From assembly GCF_002844595.1 (NCBI RefSeq), contig NZ_PJNW01000011.1:124001-188000 (forward strand): DNA of 64,000 bases, given 5' to 3'. The position numbers and the translations under genes were made by a program. The DNA comes from Pleomorphomonas diazotrophica. GTDB taxonomy: Bacteria; Pseudomonadota; Alphaproteobacteria; Rhizobiales; Pleomorphomonadaceae. Every line of letters begins with the position of its first letter. Position 1 is the stretch's first letter. The notes below the pieces were generated by a model, which did no database searches, had not been told where the DNA came from, and saw nothing but the letters and a program-made list of their open reading frames with translations. Of this stretch, positions 10,220 through 18,365 are shown piece by piece.

Positions 10220-11224
10220 TCAGGCCGGCAGCTTCAGGCCGGAATCGCGGGCGAGTTGGGCGAGACTGACCGCCGGACGCGGGCCGATATGGCCGACGCA
10301 TTCACCACCCGCCAGACAGCCGAGCCGAGCCGCCTCGACGAGCGAAAGACCGCGCGACCGGGCGTAGAGGAAGCCGGCCGCGAACTGGTCGCCAGCGCCG
10401 GTCATGTCCACCAGTTCATCCACCTTAACGGCCGGTGCCGAGACGAGGTCGTCGCCCTCGAAGGCCAGCGCGCCCTCTTCTCCGAGCGTCACGGCAGCGG
10501 CCTTGCAGTCGCGCCTGAGGCAGCCAACCGCCGTGTCGAGATCATGCGTCTCGTAAAGCGCCTTGGCCTCTTCCTTGTTGGCGAAGACCAGATCGACCAT
10601 GCCCGTGCGCATCAGCTCAAGAAACTCGGCACGGAAGCGATCGACGCAGAAGCTGTCGGACAGGGTGAGCGAGACCAGGCGGCCGTGGGCGTGGGCGATA
10701 GCCGCAGCCTTGCGGAAGGCCTCCTTGGCGGCCGGCGGGTCCCACAGAAAGCCTTCGAGGTAGGTGTAGCGAGCGGCGGCTACCGTCTTCTCCTCGATGT
10801 CGTCGACGGTGAGATGATGGCAGGCGCCCAGATAGGTGTTCATCGTCCGCTCGCTGTCGGGCGTGATCAGGATCATGCTGCGGGCGGTGGGGGCACCGTC
10901 AAACAACGGACGCGTCTCAAAATGCACGCCCTGCGAACGGATGTCGTGCGTGAATACCTCGCCGAAAGCGTCAGTCGCCACCTTGCCGATATAGGCGGCG
11001 TGACCGCCGAACGAGGCGACGCCGGCCGCGGTGTTGGCCGCCGAACCGCCTGATGCCTCGACCGCCGGCCCCATCATGTCATAGATCCGCCCGGCCTCCT
11101 CGGCATCGATCAGCCGCATCATGCCCTTGGTGACGCCAAGCTTCACCAACATGTCTTCTTCGGTGGGAGAAAGAATGTCGACGATGGCATTGCCGATGGT
11201 CAGCACATCGAGGTCGAGGCTCAT
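10220..11224 (-). CDS. PfkB-family kinase, adenosine kinase type
   Basis: This 334-residue ribokinase-fold kinase begins LDLDVLTIGNAIVDILSPTEE, as in bacterial adenosine kinases. It has the PfkB motif 1 region GGSAANTAAGVASFGG and the motif 2 region VDMTGAGDQFAAGFLYA, with the catalytic aspartate in GAGD. The expected reaction is ATP-dependent phosphorylation of adenosine or a sugar; adenosine is favoured by the N-terminus. I chose the ATG at 11224 because AAGGAGA lies at good spacing and the leader before it does not resemble the family. Confidence 0.88.
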   Translation of the reverse strand: MSLDLDVLTIGNAIVDILSPTEEDMLVKLGVTKGMMRLIDAEEAGRIYDMMGPAVEASGGSAANTAAGVASFGGHAAYIGKVATDAFGEVFTHDIRSQGVHFETRPLFDGAPTARSMILITPDSERTMNTYLGACHHLTVDDIEEKTVAAARYTYLEGFLWDPPAAKEAFRKAAAIAHAHGRLVSLTLSDSFCVDRFRAEFLELMRTGMVDLVFANKEEAKALYETHDLDTAVGCLRRDCKAAAVTLGEEGALAFEGDDLVSAPAVKVDELVDMTGAGDQFAAGFLYARSRGLSLVEAARLGCLAGGECVGHIGPRPAVSLAQLARDSGLKLPA

Positions 11225-11339
11225 CTGAAAACGTCTCCTTGGTCCGGGATCGCGGCGGACAGGTCTTCCATTTGGCCTAGACCATTCCCAACTGACCGAC
11301 AAGCCGCACCATTACGGCATACAGGGAAGTGACTGAAGA

Positions 11340-12008
11340 ATGCTGAATGCCGTCCTGACCTCGCTCCGAGACATCCCGACGCCACCGTTTCGCGCGGTTT
11401 TGTGGAAGTCGATCGGGCTCACGCTCGCTCTGCTCGCCGTTGTCTGGATCGGCACCTTCGCGGTGGCGGATTATCTCGTAGCCATGCTTCCGGTGGAATG
11501 GCAGACCGCCGCCGACTGGCTGGCCGGGCTGCTGCTGTTCGTCGGTCTCGGCTTCCTGGTGGCGCCAGTGACGGCCCTGTTCGCCGGCCTCTACGCCGAC
11601 GAGGTGGCGGAGGTGGTGGAACGGACGCGCTACCCCACAGAACGGCCGGGTGTCTCTCAGTCACTGATGATCGGCTTTCTCTCGGCGCTGCGGTTCACCG
11701 GCTTCGTCGTGCTGGTCAACATCGCCATGTTGCCGCTGTTGTTCCTGCCCGGCATCAACGTGCCGATCTTCCTGATCGTGAACGCCTATCTGCTGGGACG
11801 GGAGTATTTCGAGCAGGCGGCGATGCGCTTCCGTTCGCCGGAAGATGCCCGGGTGTTCCGGAGCGCCCATTCCGGCAAGGTCATGCTGGGTGGCCTCACC
11901 ATCGCGGCGCTGCTGGCCATCCCCGTCGTCAACATCCTGACGCCGCTCTACGCCACGGCCTTGATGGTCCATGTCGTGAAGCTCGCCGAGCGCCAGGACC
12001 GGGCCTGA
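11340..12008 (+). CDS. EI24-domain / CysZ-like membrane protein
   Basis: This 222-residue protein has about four membrane segments (LTLALLAVVWIGTFAVADYL, LAGLLLFVGLGFLVAPVTALF, FVVLVNIAMLPLLFLPGINV, GGLTIAALLAIPVVNILTPL). The conserved NAYLLGREYFEQAAMRF and FAGLYADEVAEVVE are typical of the EI24/CysZ family annotated as sulfate transporters. No other sulfate-assimilation gene is nearby, so the substrate is inferred from family only. It diverges from the kinase gene. Confidence 0.85.
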   Translation: MLNAVLTSLRDIPTPPFRAVLWKSIGLTLALLAVVWIGTFAVADYLVAMLPVEWQTAADWLAGLLLFVGLGFLVAPVTALFAGLYADEVAEVVERTRYPTERPGVSQSLMIGFLSALRFTGFVVLVNIAMLPLLFLPGINVPIFLIVNAYLLGREYFEQAAMRFRSPEDARVFRSAHSGKVMLGGLTIAALLAIPVVNILTPLYATALMVHVVKLAERQDRA

Positions 12009-12015
12009 CCGCCAA

Positions 12016-13338
12016 TCATGCCGGCGGCGTGCCGTTGTCGGCCAGCACCTCGCCGGCGAGATAGAGCGAGCCGCAGATCAGGATGCGCGGCGCGGGCCCC
12101 GACCAAGTGTCGCGGAGGTGGGCAAGCGCGGCGGCGACACCGCCCGTCGCCATGGCCGTGACGCCGGCGCCACGCGCTTCGGCGGCAAGCGCCTGCGGGT
12201 CGCGCGCCGCGTCCGATCCGCGGATGGGCACGGTGTAGACGCGGCGGGCGAGGCCCGCGAAAGCCTCGAAAAAGCCAACCGGGTCCTTGGTGGCGAGCAT
12301 GCCGGCAATGAGCACCAGTGGCCGGGCGACACGCTCCTCCAAATCGGCCATCGCGGAAGCGATGACCTCGCCGGCACCGGGGTTGTGCCCGCCGTCCAGC
12401 CAGATCTCCGATCCTTCCGGCGCCGCATCAACGATGGAGCCGGCGGTGAGGCGCTGCAGGCGCGCCGGCCACTCGACGCGCTCCATGCCACGCTCGAAGG
12501 CGTCATGCCCGACGCGGAAGCCGGAGGCCCGCACGGCAGCGATGGCCGTGCCGGCATTGACGATCTGGTGGCTGCCGGGAAGGCGCGGTCGCGGCAGGTC
12601 GAGAAGACCGTCGACATCCTGAAACACCAGACGACCATGCTCCTCGAAGGCAGTCCAGTCCTGACCACCGATCATGAGCGACCCGGCGCGGATTTCCGCG
12701 GCCACCCGCTCCACCACGGCGACGACGCCATCAGGGTTGGGCGATAGCACGACCGGCGCGCCAGCCTTGAGTATACCGGCCTTCTCGAAGGCGATCTTCT
12801 CGACCGTGTCGCCGAGATAGGCCTGATGGTCGAGCGAGATCGAGGTTATGACGGACACGGCCGGACGGTCGATCACATTGGTGGAATCGAACCGGCCGCC
12901 AAGGCCGACCTCCAGCAGCAACGCGTCAGCCGGCCGCTCGGCAAACAGCAGAAAGCCGGCGGCGGTCAGAAGCTCGAACAGCGTGATCGCCTCGTCACCA
13001 TTGGCCTTCTCCGTGCGAGAGAGCGCATCGGCAAAGGCATCGTCATCGACGAAGCTCGACGCGCCCGGGCCGTCGGCGAGGCGGAAGCGCTCGTTATAGC
13101 GCACGAGATGCGGCGATGTGTCGGCATGCACGCGAAGCCCTTCGGCCTCGAGGATTGCCCGAAGAAAGGCAACCGTAGAGCCCTTGCCATTGGTGCCGGC
13201 GACGTGAAAAACCGGCGGCGCGCGGCGTTCGGGATTGCCGAGCGCGCCGAGCAGTCGGCGGATGCGGCCGAGCGACAGGTCGAAGCCCTTCGGCCAGCGG
13301 GCGCCAAGACGGTCGATGATGTCGAGCGGCGTTTCCAT
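12016..13338 (-). CDS. folC: Bifunctional dihydrofolate synthase / folylpolyglutamate synthase
   Basis: FolC adds glutamate to dihydropteroate and extends the polyglutamate tail of folates. The 440-residue protein has the Mur-ligase P-loop VFHVAGTNGKGSTVAFLRAIL, the LLEVGLGGRFDSTN loop, SITSISLDHQAYLG and the C-terminal domain motif IWLDGGHNPGAGE. The ATG at 13338 (METPLDIIDRLGARWPKG) matches the family N-terminus; it lacks a clear Shine-Dalgarno and follows GC-rich hairpins. It is the second gene after accD on the minus strand. Confidence 0.96.
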   Translation of the reverse strand: METPLDIIDRLGARWPKGFDLSLGRIRRLLGALGNPERRAPPVFHVAGTNGKGSTVAFLRAILEAEGLRVHADTSPHLVRYNERFRLADGPGASSFVDDDAFADALSRTEKANGDEAITLFELLTAAGFLLFAERPADALLLEVGLGGRFDSTNVIDRPAVSVITSISLDHQAYLGDTVEKIAFEKAGILKAGAPVVLSPNPDGVVAVVERVAAEIRAGSLMIGGQDWTAFEEHGRLVFQDVDGLLDLPRPRLPGSHQIVNAGTAIAAVRASGFRVGHDAFERGMERVEWPARLQRLTAGSIVDAAPEGSEIWLDGGHNPGAGEVIASAMADLEERVARPLVLIAGMLATKDPVGFFEAFAGLARRVYTVPIRGSDAARDPQALAAEARGAGVTAMATGGVAAALAHLRDTWSGPAPRILICGSLYLAGEVLADNGTPPA

Positions 13339-13353
13339 AGCATAGTCCGGATA

Positions 13354-13396
13354 CGGGCCGAGGGCCCGAAAGGAAAGCGCCGCCTGACGGCGGCGC
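13354..13396 (-). terminator. Intercistronic terminator-like hairpins between accD and folC
   Basis: Read on the minus strand, after the accD stop there is a perfect eight-base stem GCGCCGCC-gtca-GGCGGCGC (13377-13396) followed by TTTCCTTTC. A second stem, CGGGCC/GGCCCG, lies at 13354-13368 just before folC. The first looks like a weak intrinsic terminator, which would lower folC expression relative to accD. Confidence 0.55.
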
Positions 13397-13426
13397 GGAG
13401 GATCGAAAAATCGAGACCGCTCGCCG

Positions 13427-14302
13427 TCAGGCCGGGATGAGCGCGGTACCCTTGGCATGGGTCAGCAGGCGGACAAGACGGCCGATGGTGGCACGCATCT
13501 CATGGCGGTGCACCACGAGATCGACCATGCCGTGCTCGTGAAGATACTCGGAGCGCTGGAAGCCTTCCGGCAGCTTCTCGCGAATGGTCTGCTCGATGAC
13601 GCGAGGACCGGCGAAGCCGATCAGAGCCCCTGGCTCGGCGATATGCACGTCGCCCAGCATGGCATAGGAGGCGGTGACGCCACCGAGCGTCGGGTTGGTG
13701 AGCACGACGAGATAAGGCAGGCCCGCCTCGCGCAGCATCTCGACCGCCACCGTGGTGCGCGGCATCTGCATCAGCGACAGGATGCCCTCCTGCATGCGGG
13801 CGCCACCGGAGGCGGTGAACATCACGAAGGCGGCCGAACGGGCCACTGCCTCTTCCATGCCGCGAATGATCGCTTCGCCAGCAGCTGTGCCGAGCGAGCC
13901 GCCCATGAAGTCGAAGTCCTGCACCGCGGCGACCACCGCATTGCCCTCGACGCGGCCGGCGCCGACCAGCACGGCATCATCATTGCCGGTCTTGGCCCGC
14001 GAATCGCGCAGTCGGTCGACGTAGCGCTTCTCGTCGCGGAACTTGAGCGGATCCTGCGTCACGGCAGGCGTCGCAATCGCCTCGTAATCGCTGCCGTCGA
14101 AGAGCTGAACGAAGCGCTCCTTGGGCGGCATGCGCATGTGATAGCCGGAGTTGGGGATCACCCACTGGTTGGCTTCGAGGTCGCGGTGGAAAACCATCTC
14201 GCCGGTCTCGGGGCATTTTACCCAGAGATTCTCGGGCACATCGCGCTTGGCGGACCAGAGGGAACGGATTTTCGGGCGGACGACGTTGTTGATCCAGTTC
14301 AC
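13427..14302 (-). CDS. accD: Acetyl-CoA carboxylase carboxyltransferase beta subunit
   Basis: AccD works with AccA to transfer carboxyl from biotin to acetyl-CoA, giving malonyl-CoA. The 291-residue protein has the crotonase-like core, with [34 protein letters not shown] and [17 protein letters not shown]. The N-terminal zinc ribbon is degenerate: [10 protein letters not shown] keeps one cysteine, and the second knuckle reads VIPNSGYH with none. The gene usually follows trpA in related bacteria; here it is 9 kb from trpA. Confidence 0.97.
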   Translation of the reverse strand: MNWINNVVRPKIRSLWSAKRDVPENLWVKCPETGEMVFHRDLEANQWVIPNSGYHMRMPPKERFVQLFDGSDYEAIATPAVTQDPLKFRDEKRYVDRLRDSRAKTGNDDAVLVGAGRVEGNAVVAAVQDFDFMGGSLGTAAGEAIIRGMEEAVARSAAFVMFTASGGARMQEGILSLMQMPRTTVAVEMLREAGLPYLVVLTNPTLGGVTASYAMLGDVHIAEPGALIGFAGPRVIEQTIREKLPEGFQRSEYLHEHGMVDLVVHRHEMRATIGRLVRLLTHAKGTALIPA

Positions 14303-14484
14303 GGGGAATTTCGACCTTTGCTCGCGGAACGCCGGCCGGCCATGCCGCTCCCGGCGCAGAACCGGCCGCAGCCAGGGCTCAGGGCGCTGCCGGTCCTTCG
14401 TCGACGGCTCTCATAGCACAGCCTTCCCAAGGACCAAAGTCGTTTTGCCGCGGGCGTTGGCAGGTCCGGCGGGGCCGCGCCCAC

Positions 14485-14504
14485 CGGGAAAAGCCGCTTT
14501 CCCG
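14485..14504. promoter_or_regulatory. Inverted repeat upstream of the ATC-hydrolase-like gene
   Basis: A perfect seven-base inverted repeat, CGGGAAA-agccgc-TTTCCCG, lies in the divergent region between accD and the downstream plus-strand gene, 43 bases before its ATG. It could be an operator or a leader hairpin; nothing in the sequence identifies a binding protein. Confidence 0.35.
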
Positions 14505-14547
14505 TGAAGGCCGCTCGGGTTAGCCTGTGCCGCCCCAGGAGACAGCC

Positions 14548-15018
14548 ATGCCGATGCCCATCATCGAACGCCGCCGTATCGAGGCGGAAATTGTCGGTCA
14601 TCTCTATCGTGAGCTCGTGACCCGCTTCGGCGAAGGGCCGGCGCGCCAGGCCATCGACGCAGCCATTCGCAAGGCGGCGGTGGCCCATGGCGAAAAATGC
14701 CGGGTCGACCTTGGTCATACGCCGGACTTCGCCGATTTCGAGGCCATTCTGCCGGCCTGGACGGCGGAGGATGCACTGACGATCGAGGTGAAGGAATCAA
14801 CCGCTGATCGTTTTTCCTACGACGTCACCCGTTGTCGTTATGCCGAAACCTACAGGGAGATGGGCCTCGCCGATATAGGCGCGCTGCTTTCATGCAATCG
14901 AGATGCCGCCTTCTGCGAAGGCTACAATCCCGCGATGCGGCTCGAACGCACCGAGACCATCATGGAAGGCGGCCGACGCTGCGATTTCCGCTATCGTCTC
15001 GACAAGACGGGAGATTAA
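14548..15018 (+). CDS. L-2-amino-thiazoline-4-carboxylic acid hydrolase-like protein
   Basis: This 156-residue protein resembles the ATC hydrolase family (PF14196 type): an N-terminal helical part (RRRIEAEIVGHLYRELVTRFGE) and a C-terminal segment with conserved FSYDVTRCRYAETYREMGLADIGALLSCNRDAAFCEGYNPAMRLERTETIMEGGRRCDFRY. The spaced cysteines in that segment are typical of the family. Some members open the thiazoline ring in DL-ATC conversion to cysteine; many are uncharacterised. The ATG at 14548 has AGGAGA upstream and is preferred over a GTG at 14527. Confidence 0.75.
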   Translation: MPMPIIERRRIEAEIVGHLYRELVTRFGEGPARQAIDAAIRKAAVAHGEKCRVDLGHTPDFADFEAILPAWTAEDALTIEVKESTADRFSYDVTRCRYAETYREMGLADIGALLSCNRDAAFCEGYNPAMRLERTETIMEGGRRCDFRYRLDKTGD

Positions 15019-15020
15019 CC

Positions 15021-15034
15021 CCCTCGGCTGAGGG
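15021..15034 (+). terminator. Small stem-loop after the ATC-hydrolase-like gene
   Basis: CCCTC-ggct-GAGGG begins two bases after the stop codon and is followed downstream by a short T-rich stretch (AGCTTTTG). This is a weak candidate terminator. Confidence 0.35.
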
Positions 15035-15267
15035 CTCTCCGCCAAGCTTTTGTTTCAGACCGTTTGCATGGAAACCGGCCGTTCGTCGAAATCGCCGCTC
15101 AACCACCGGTGCCAGTCTTGCATCCGCCAGCCAAATCGGTTGATGAAAGATCAGGCAGAAACGAAAATTACAGAGATAATGGGACACAAAGGTCATCGCA
15201 GGCCTTTGTCGGCGTTGGTTTTGGCCTCGGAGCCATCCGATATGACCTGCGGCGCGGAAAGAAAGCG

Positions 15268-16401
15268 ATGAAAGTCGGGGTTCGCGATATTGCCAGGGAG
15301 GCGGGCGTCGCCGTCAGCACCGTGTCGCATGTCCTCAACGGAACGGCCTCGATCAGCCGCGAGGTGCGCGACCGCGTGCTGGCCGCAGCGCGCGAGCTCG
15401 GCTATCTCGACCAGCGACGGGCCAAAGCGACCATCGCCACCATGGAACGCGTGGTGGTGGCCTTGTCCCGAGACTTCGAGACCACAGGCGATGCTGCCTT
15501 TCGCAACCGGGCTCTCCTTCAGGGGCTCAAGCAGGAATGCGAGCGTCGGTCGTTGAAGATCACCACCTGCATGTCCGGTGACGCCGGCTTTGACGTCGGC
15601 AAGCTGGAAGAGATGGCCCGCGCCGAAAAGGCCCGAGGCGTCATCGTCATGAGCAGTGGAGGCCGGCTCGACCTCGGCGGCCTCGTCAAGTCAGGCCTGT
15701 CGCTGGTCATCATGAATGGCGAGGAACAGCTGCGCCGGGCCGACGCGGTGGTGCCCGCCAACGCCTTCGCAGCCGGCGCCGCCCTTCGCTACCTCGCCGA
15801 CGCCGGACACAGCCGTGTGCTGATGCTGGGCACAACCTGTCGCGACCACCTGGCCGCCCGGCGCGCCGGCTTCGCCGAAGCGATCGAAACCCTGGGCCTC
15901 ACAGCCGCCGAGGCGCTCGTCGCGTCCGATGACAGCGTCGAGGCGGGAGAGGCCGCCGTTGCCCTGCGACTAAGCGAAACCGGCGGTCTCGATGGTGCCA
16001 CCGCCATCTCCTGTCTTTCCGATCCGCTCGCCGAAGGCGCCTTGAAAGCGCTGGCGGCAGCCGGCCTCAAGGTGCCTGCCGACATATCGGTCATCGGCTG
16101 CGACGGCGTCCGAGAGACGCAGCCAGCTGAACTCGCAACAGTCAGGCTCGGTTATGACGATCTCGCCAGGTCGGCTCTCGCCATTATGGAATCACGACTG
16201 ATGGTCCCCAAGCCGGTGCGCTCGTGCATTCTCGTGGAGTTCGGCGCCGAACTCATTTCCGGAGCCACCGTTGGTCCGCCGCCCAACGCGCCAACGCGGC
16301 GGAGCGGCGGCGGCGCCGCTTCGACGGATAGCACGCGGTATCGGCGCAGCGTCGGCGGGGGGGAGCCCGATGCGGGTCTTGTTTTTAATCGATTCCACTG
16401 A
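15268..16401 (+). CDS. LacI-family transcriptional regulator
   Basis: This 377-residue repressor-type regulator has the LacI helix-turn-helix at the extreme N-terminus (VRDIAREAGVAVSTVSHVLNG), the hinge region, and a periplasmic-binding-like sensor domain (RGVIVMSSGGRLDL, LVIMNGEEQLRRADAVVPANAFAAG, PADISVIGCDGV). The ATG at 15268 is chosen because it places the HTH at residue 4; the upstream extension is unrelated to the family. The ligand is probably a sugar-like molecule but is unknown. The 3' end overlaps the following glycosyltransferase-like gene by 32 bases in another frame, which ties the two together. Confidence 0.92.
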   Translation: MKVGVRDIAREAGVAVSTVSHVLNGTASISREVRDRVLAAARELGYLDQRRAKATIATMERVVVALSRDFETTGDAAFRNRALLQGLKQECERRSLKITTCMSGDAGFDVGKLEEMARAEKARGVIVMSSGGRLDLGGLVKSGLSLVIMNGEEQLRRADAVVPANAFAAGAALRYLADAGHSRVLMLGTTCRDHLAARRAGFAEAIETLGLTAAEALVASDDSVEAGEAAVALRLSETGGLDGATAISCLSDPLAEGALKALAAAGLKVPADISVIGCDGVRETQPAELATVRLGYDDLARSALAIMESRLMVPKPVRSCILVEFGAELISGATVGPPPNAPTRRSGGGAASTDSTRYRRSVGGGEPDAGLVFNRFH

Positions 16402-17857
16402 TCTCAGGCGCTGGCAAGCCGAAGCGATCACCGGGGTACTGGCCGCCATCGGGGCAAGCGGCACCATTGCCACGGTCGCAGGTCCGTCACCGGCGGGTCT
16501 GCTCGATCTCTGCCTCGCCTTCGAATCCCTTGCCTTCCGCCGGCCGCGCAGCGAGCCGCTGGACCGACTGTCGCCTGCCGCGTTGAATCTGCCCCCGAGC
16601 GACGGCAACGCCGATATTGTCATCGACCTTGCCGCCACGACGGAGGTGTCCTTCGATCGGCTGTTGATCACGGTGGGCGGTGTCGGAGTGGCAGCCGGCG
16701 CGGCCGACGCCGTCATGGCCGGCGAAGAGCCCTTTCTCGATCTCGTCGCTGTCACCGGCGGTCTGCATCGTCTGGTCGGTCGGTGGCATGTTGCCGTGGA
16801 GGACAGACGGCATCTCGGATCCGGTATGACCACCGCTGCCAGCCGGGCAATCGAGATGCTGACGCTCGCCGCCAGCCGCCTTGCAGCCGGCGCGACGCTC
16901 CACGACCTGACGCTGCCACGTGTCGAAACGGAGCCGCGGCCACATCGCCCCGGAAGTCCGGGCCGTTTCACCGCCGCCGCCTTTGCGCGCTATCTTGCCG
17001 GTCGCCTGGAGCGTCTCGTAAGGACTCCCCCAAACTGGGCGGTAGCCTGGCGGATCGATGAGACCGGCGACAATGCGCTGCCGGTGATCGCCGACCGACC
17101 CTGGCGTCGGCTCCTCGACGACGGGGAGCGCTTTTACGCTGACCCCTTCGTGGTCCGATATGGAGGCCGCACTACTCTGCTGGTGGAGGAGTTTCCGTTC
17201 GCGACCCAGAAGGGCATCATCTCGGCGGTGGAACTCGGTGCCGACGGCCCGATCGGCACACCGCGGCCGGTGATCGAGACCGGCTGCCACCTGTCCTATC
17301 CCTTCGTCTTCGAGGAAGACGGAACGCTCTACATGATTCCGGAGACATCCGGCCGGCGCCAGGTGCAGCTTTGGCGGGCGGTCGAGTTCCCCGATCGCTG
17401 GGAACCGGTGGCGGTGCTGATCGATGACATCGATCTGGGGGATGCCACGCTGCTTCGGGCGGACGGCCGTTACCATCTGTTCGGCACCGTACGCCCAAAC
17501 TGGGGTTCAAGCTGGGATGGGCTTGCGGTGTTCACCGCTGAAAGACTCGCCGGACCATGGGCACCGCTGTTCGCCGGCCCGGCCAAGGTGGATGTCGCCT
17601 CGGCGCGGCCGGCAGGGCGAATGTTTCCCCTGGGCAAGAGTGTCGTCAGGCCGTTCCAGGACAGCTCAGGCGGCTATGGTGCCGGTCTTGGCTTTGCCCG
17701 CGTCGATCGCCTCGACGCGAGCGGCTATGCCGAGACGCCTCTTGTGACCTTGCGGCCGGCGCCGCCTCTGTCGGGGCTTCACACCTACAACAGGGGCGGC
17801 GGCTTCGAGGTGATCGACGTTATCGCCGATGCTGACGCAACCATCGTCACCCCGTGA
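16370..17857 (+). CDS. GINT1-like (glucosamine inositolphosphorylceramide transferase family) glycosyltransferase
   Basis: This is a 495-residue protein. The N-terminal 200 residues are weakly conserved (MRVLFLIDSTDLRRWQ). From about residue 222 a five-bladed-propeller-like domain matches the family: NWAVAWRIDE, FYADPFVVRYGGRTTLLVEEF, KGIISAVELG, HLSYPFVFEEDGTLYMIPE and GDATLLRADGRYHLFGT. Bacterial members usually sit in polysaccharide gene sets; the donor and acceptor are unknown. A strong GGGGGGAG precedes the ATG, which lies inside the end of the LacI gene. The pair is probably co-transcribed. Confidence 0.75.
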   Translation: MRVLFLIDSTDLRRWQAEAITGVLAAIGASGTIATVAGPSPAGLLDLCLAFESLAFRRPRSEPLDRLSPAALNLPPSDGNADIVIDLAATTEVSFDRLLITVGGVGVAAGAADAVMAGEEPFLDLVAVTGGLHRLVGRWHVAVEDRRHLGSGMTTAASRAIEMLTLAASRLAAGATLHDLTLPRVETEPRPHRPGSPGRFTAAAFARYLAGRLERLVRTPPNWAVAWRIDETGDNALPVIADRPWRRLLDDGERFYADPFVVRYGGRTTLLVEEFPFATQKGIISAVELGADGPIGTPRPVIETGCHLSYPFVFEEDGTLYMIPETSGRRQVQLWRAVEFPDRWEPVAVLIDDIDLGDATLLRADGRYHLFGTVRPNWGSSWDGLAVFTAERLAGPWAPLFAGPAKVDVASARPAGRMFPLGKSVVRPFQDSSGGYGAGLGFARVDRLDASGYAETPLVTLRPAPPLSGLHTYNRGGGFEVIDVIADADATIVTP

Positions 17858-17869
17858 CGCCTCGTGCTG

Positions 17870-18214
17870 TCACCAACGGTGACGGCGGGGACCGCAGTCC
17901 ATGATCTCCATCCGCTGATAGCGGACGATGCGGCCCCAGGGATCGACGATCGGTCGGTTGACCCAGCGCGTCCGACAGGCGGGCGGCCCCCAACCCGGGG
18001 CTCCCCATCCCGGCCGTCCCCAGCCCGGTCCGGGCGGCGGAGGCGGAGGTCCCCACCCCCAACGCGGCGGCGGCGGCATACGCGGACCGTCGTGATAACC
18101 AAAATAGAAACCGTCGGCAGCGGCGCTCGAAGCGGAGCCGGCAAGGCCGGCAGCGGCAATCAGCGCCACCGCGAGGGAGGCGACAAGGGTCGTGAGAAGA
18201 CGCCGGTGGAACAT
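17870..18214 (-). CDS. Secreted Pro/Gly/Trp-rich protein of unknown function
   Basis: This 114-residue protein has a clear signal peptide (LLTTLVASLAVALIAAAGLAGSASSAAA). A low-complexity middle follows, built of prolines, glycines and tryptophans (RWGWGPPPPPPGPGWG, RPGWGAPGWGPP). The C-terminus is more regular, with two cysteines that could form a disulfide (PACRTRWVNRPIVDPWGRIVRYQRMEIMDCGP). GGAGG precedes the ATG. I recognise no family with certainty; a small envelope protein is the best description. It converges on the glycosyltransferase-like gene, 12 bases apart. Confidence 0.75.
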   Translation of the reverse strand: MFHRRLLTTLVASLAVALIAAAGLAGSASSAAADGFYFGYHDGPRMPPPPRWGWGPPPPPPGPGWGRPGWGAPGWGPPACRTRWVNRPIVDPWGRIVRYQRMEIMDCGPRRHRW

Positions 18215-18365
18215 GGCAAGGCCTCCTTGGAGCGCGGACCCACCGGCTTTCTACCGTCGGGCCATCATGAGCACGTTTCTACATCTCTTCCCTTGAACCG
18301 ACCCTGAGCCCTGCGTTCATCGGCCATTCAGCTTTTCGGCCGACAGTTCGCATTGAGAGAGGCTG

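Noticed and set aside
15040-15267. LacI operator upstream of the LacI-type gene
   Set aside because: A CCGTTT...AAACCGG arrangement near 15058-15078 is imperfect and off-register from the LacI consensus, so it was not annotated.
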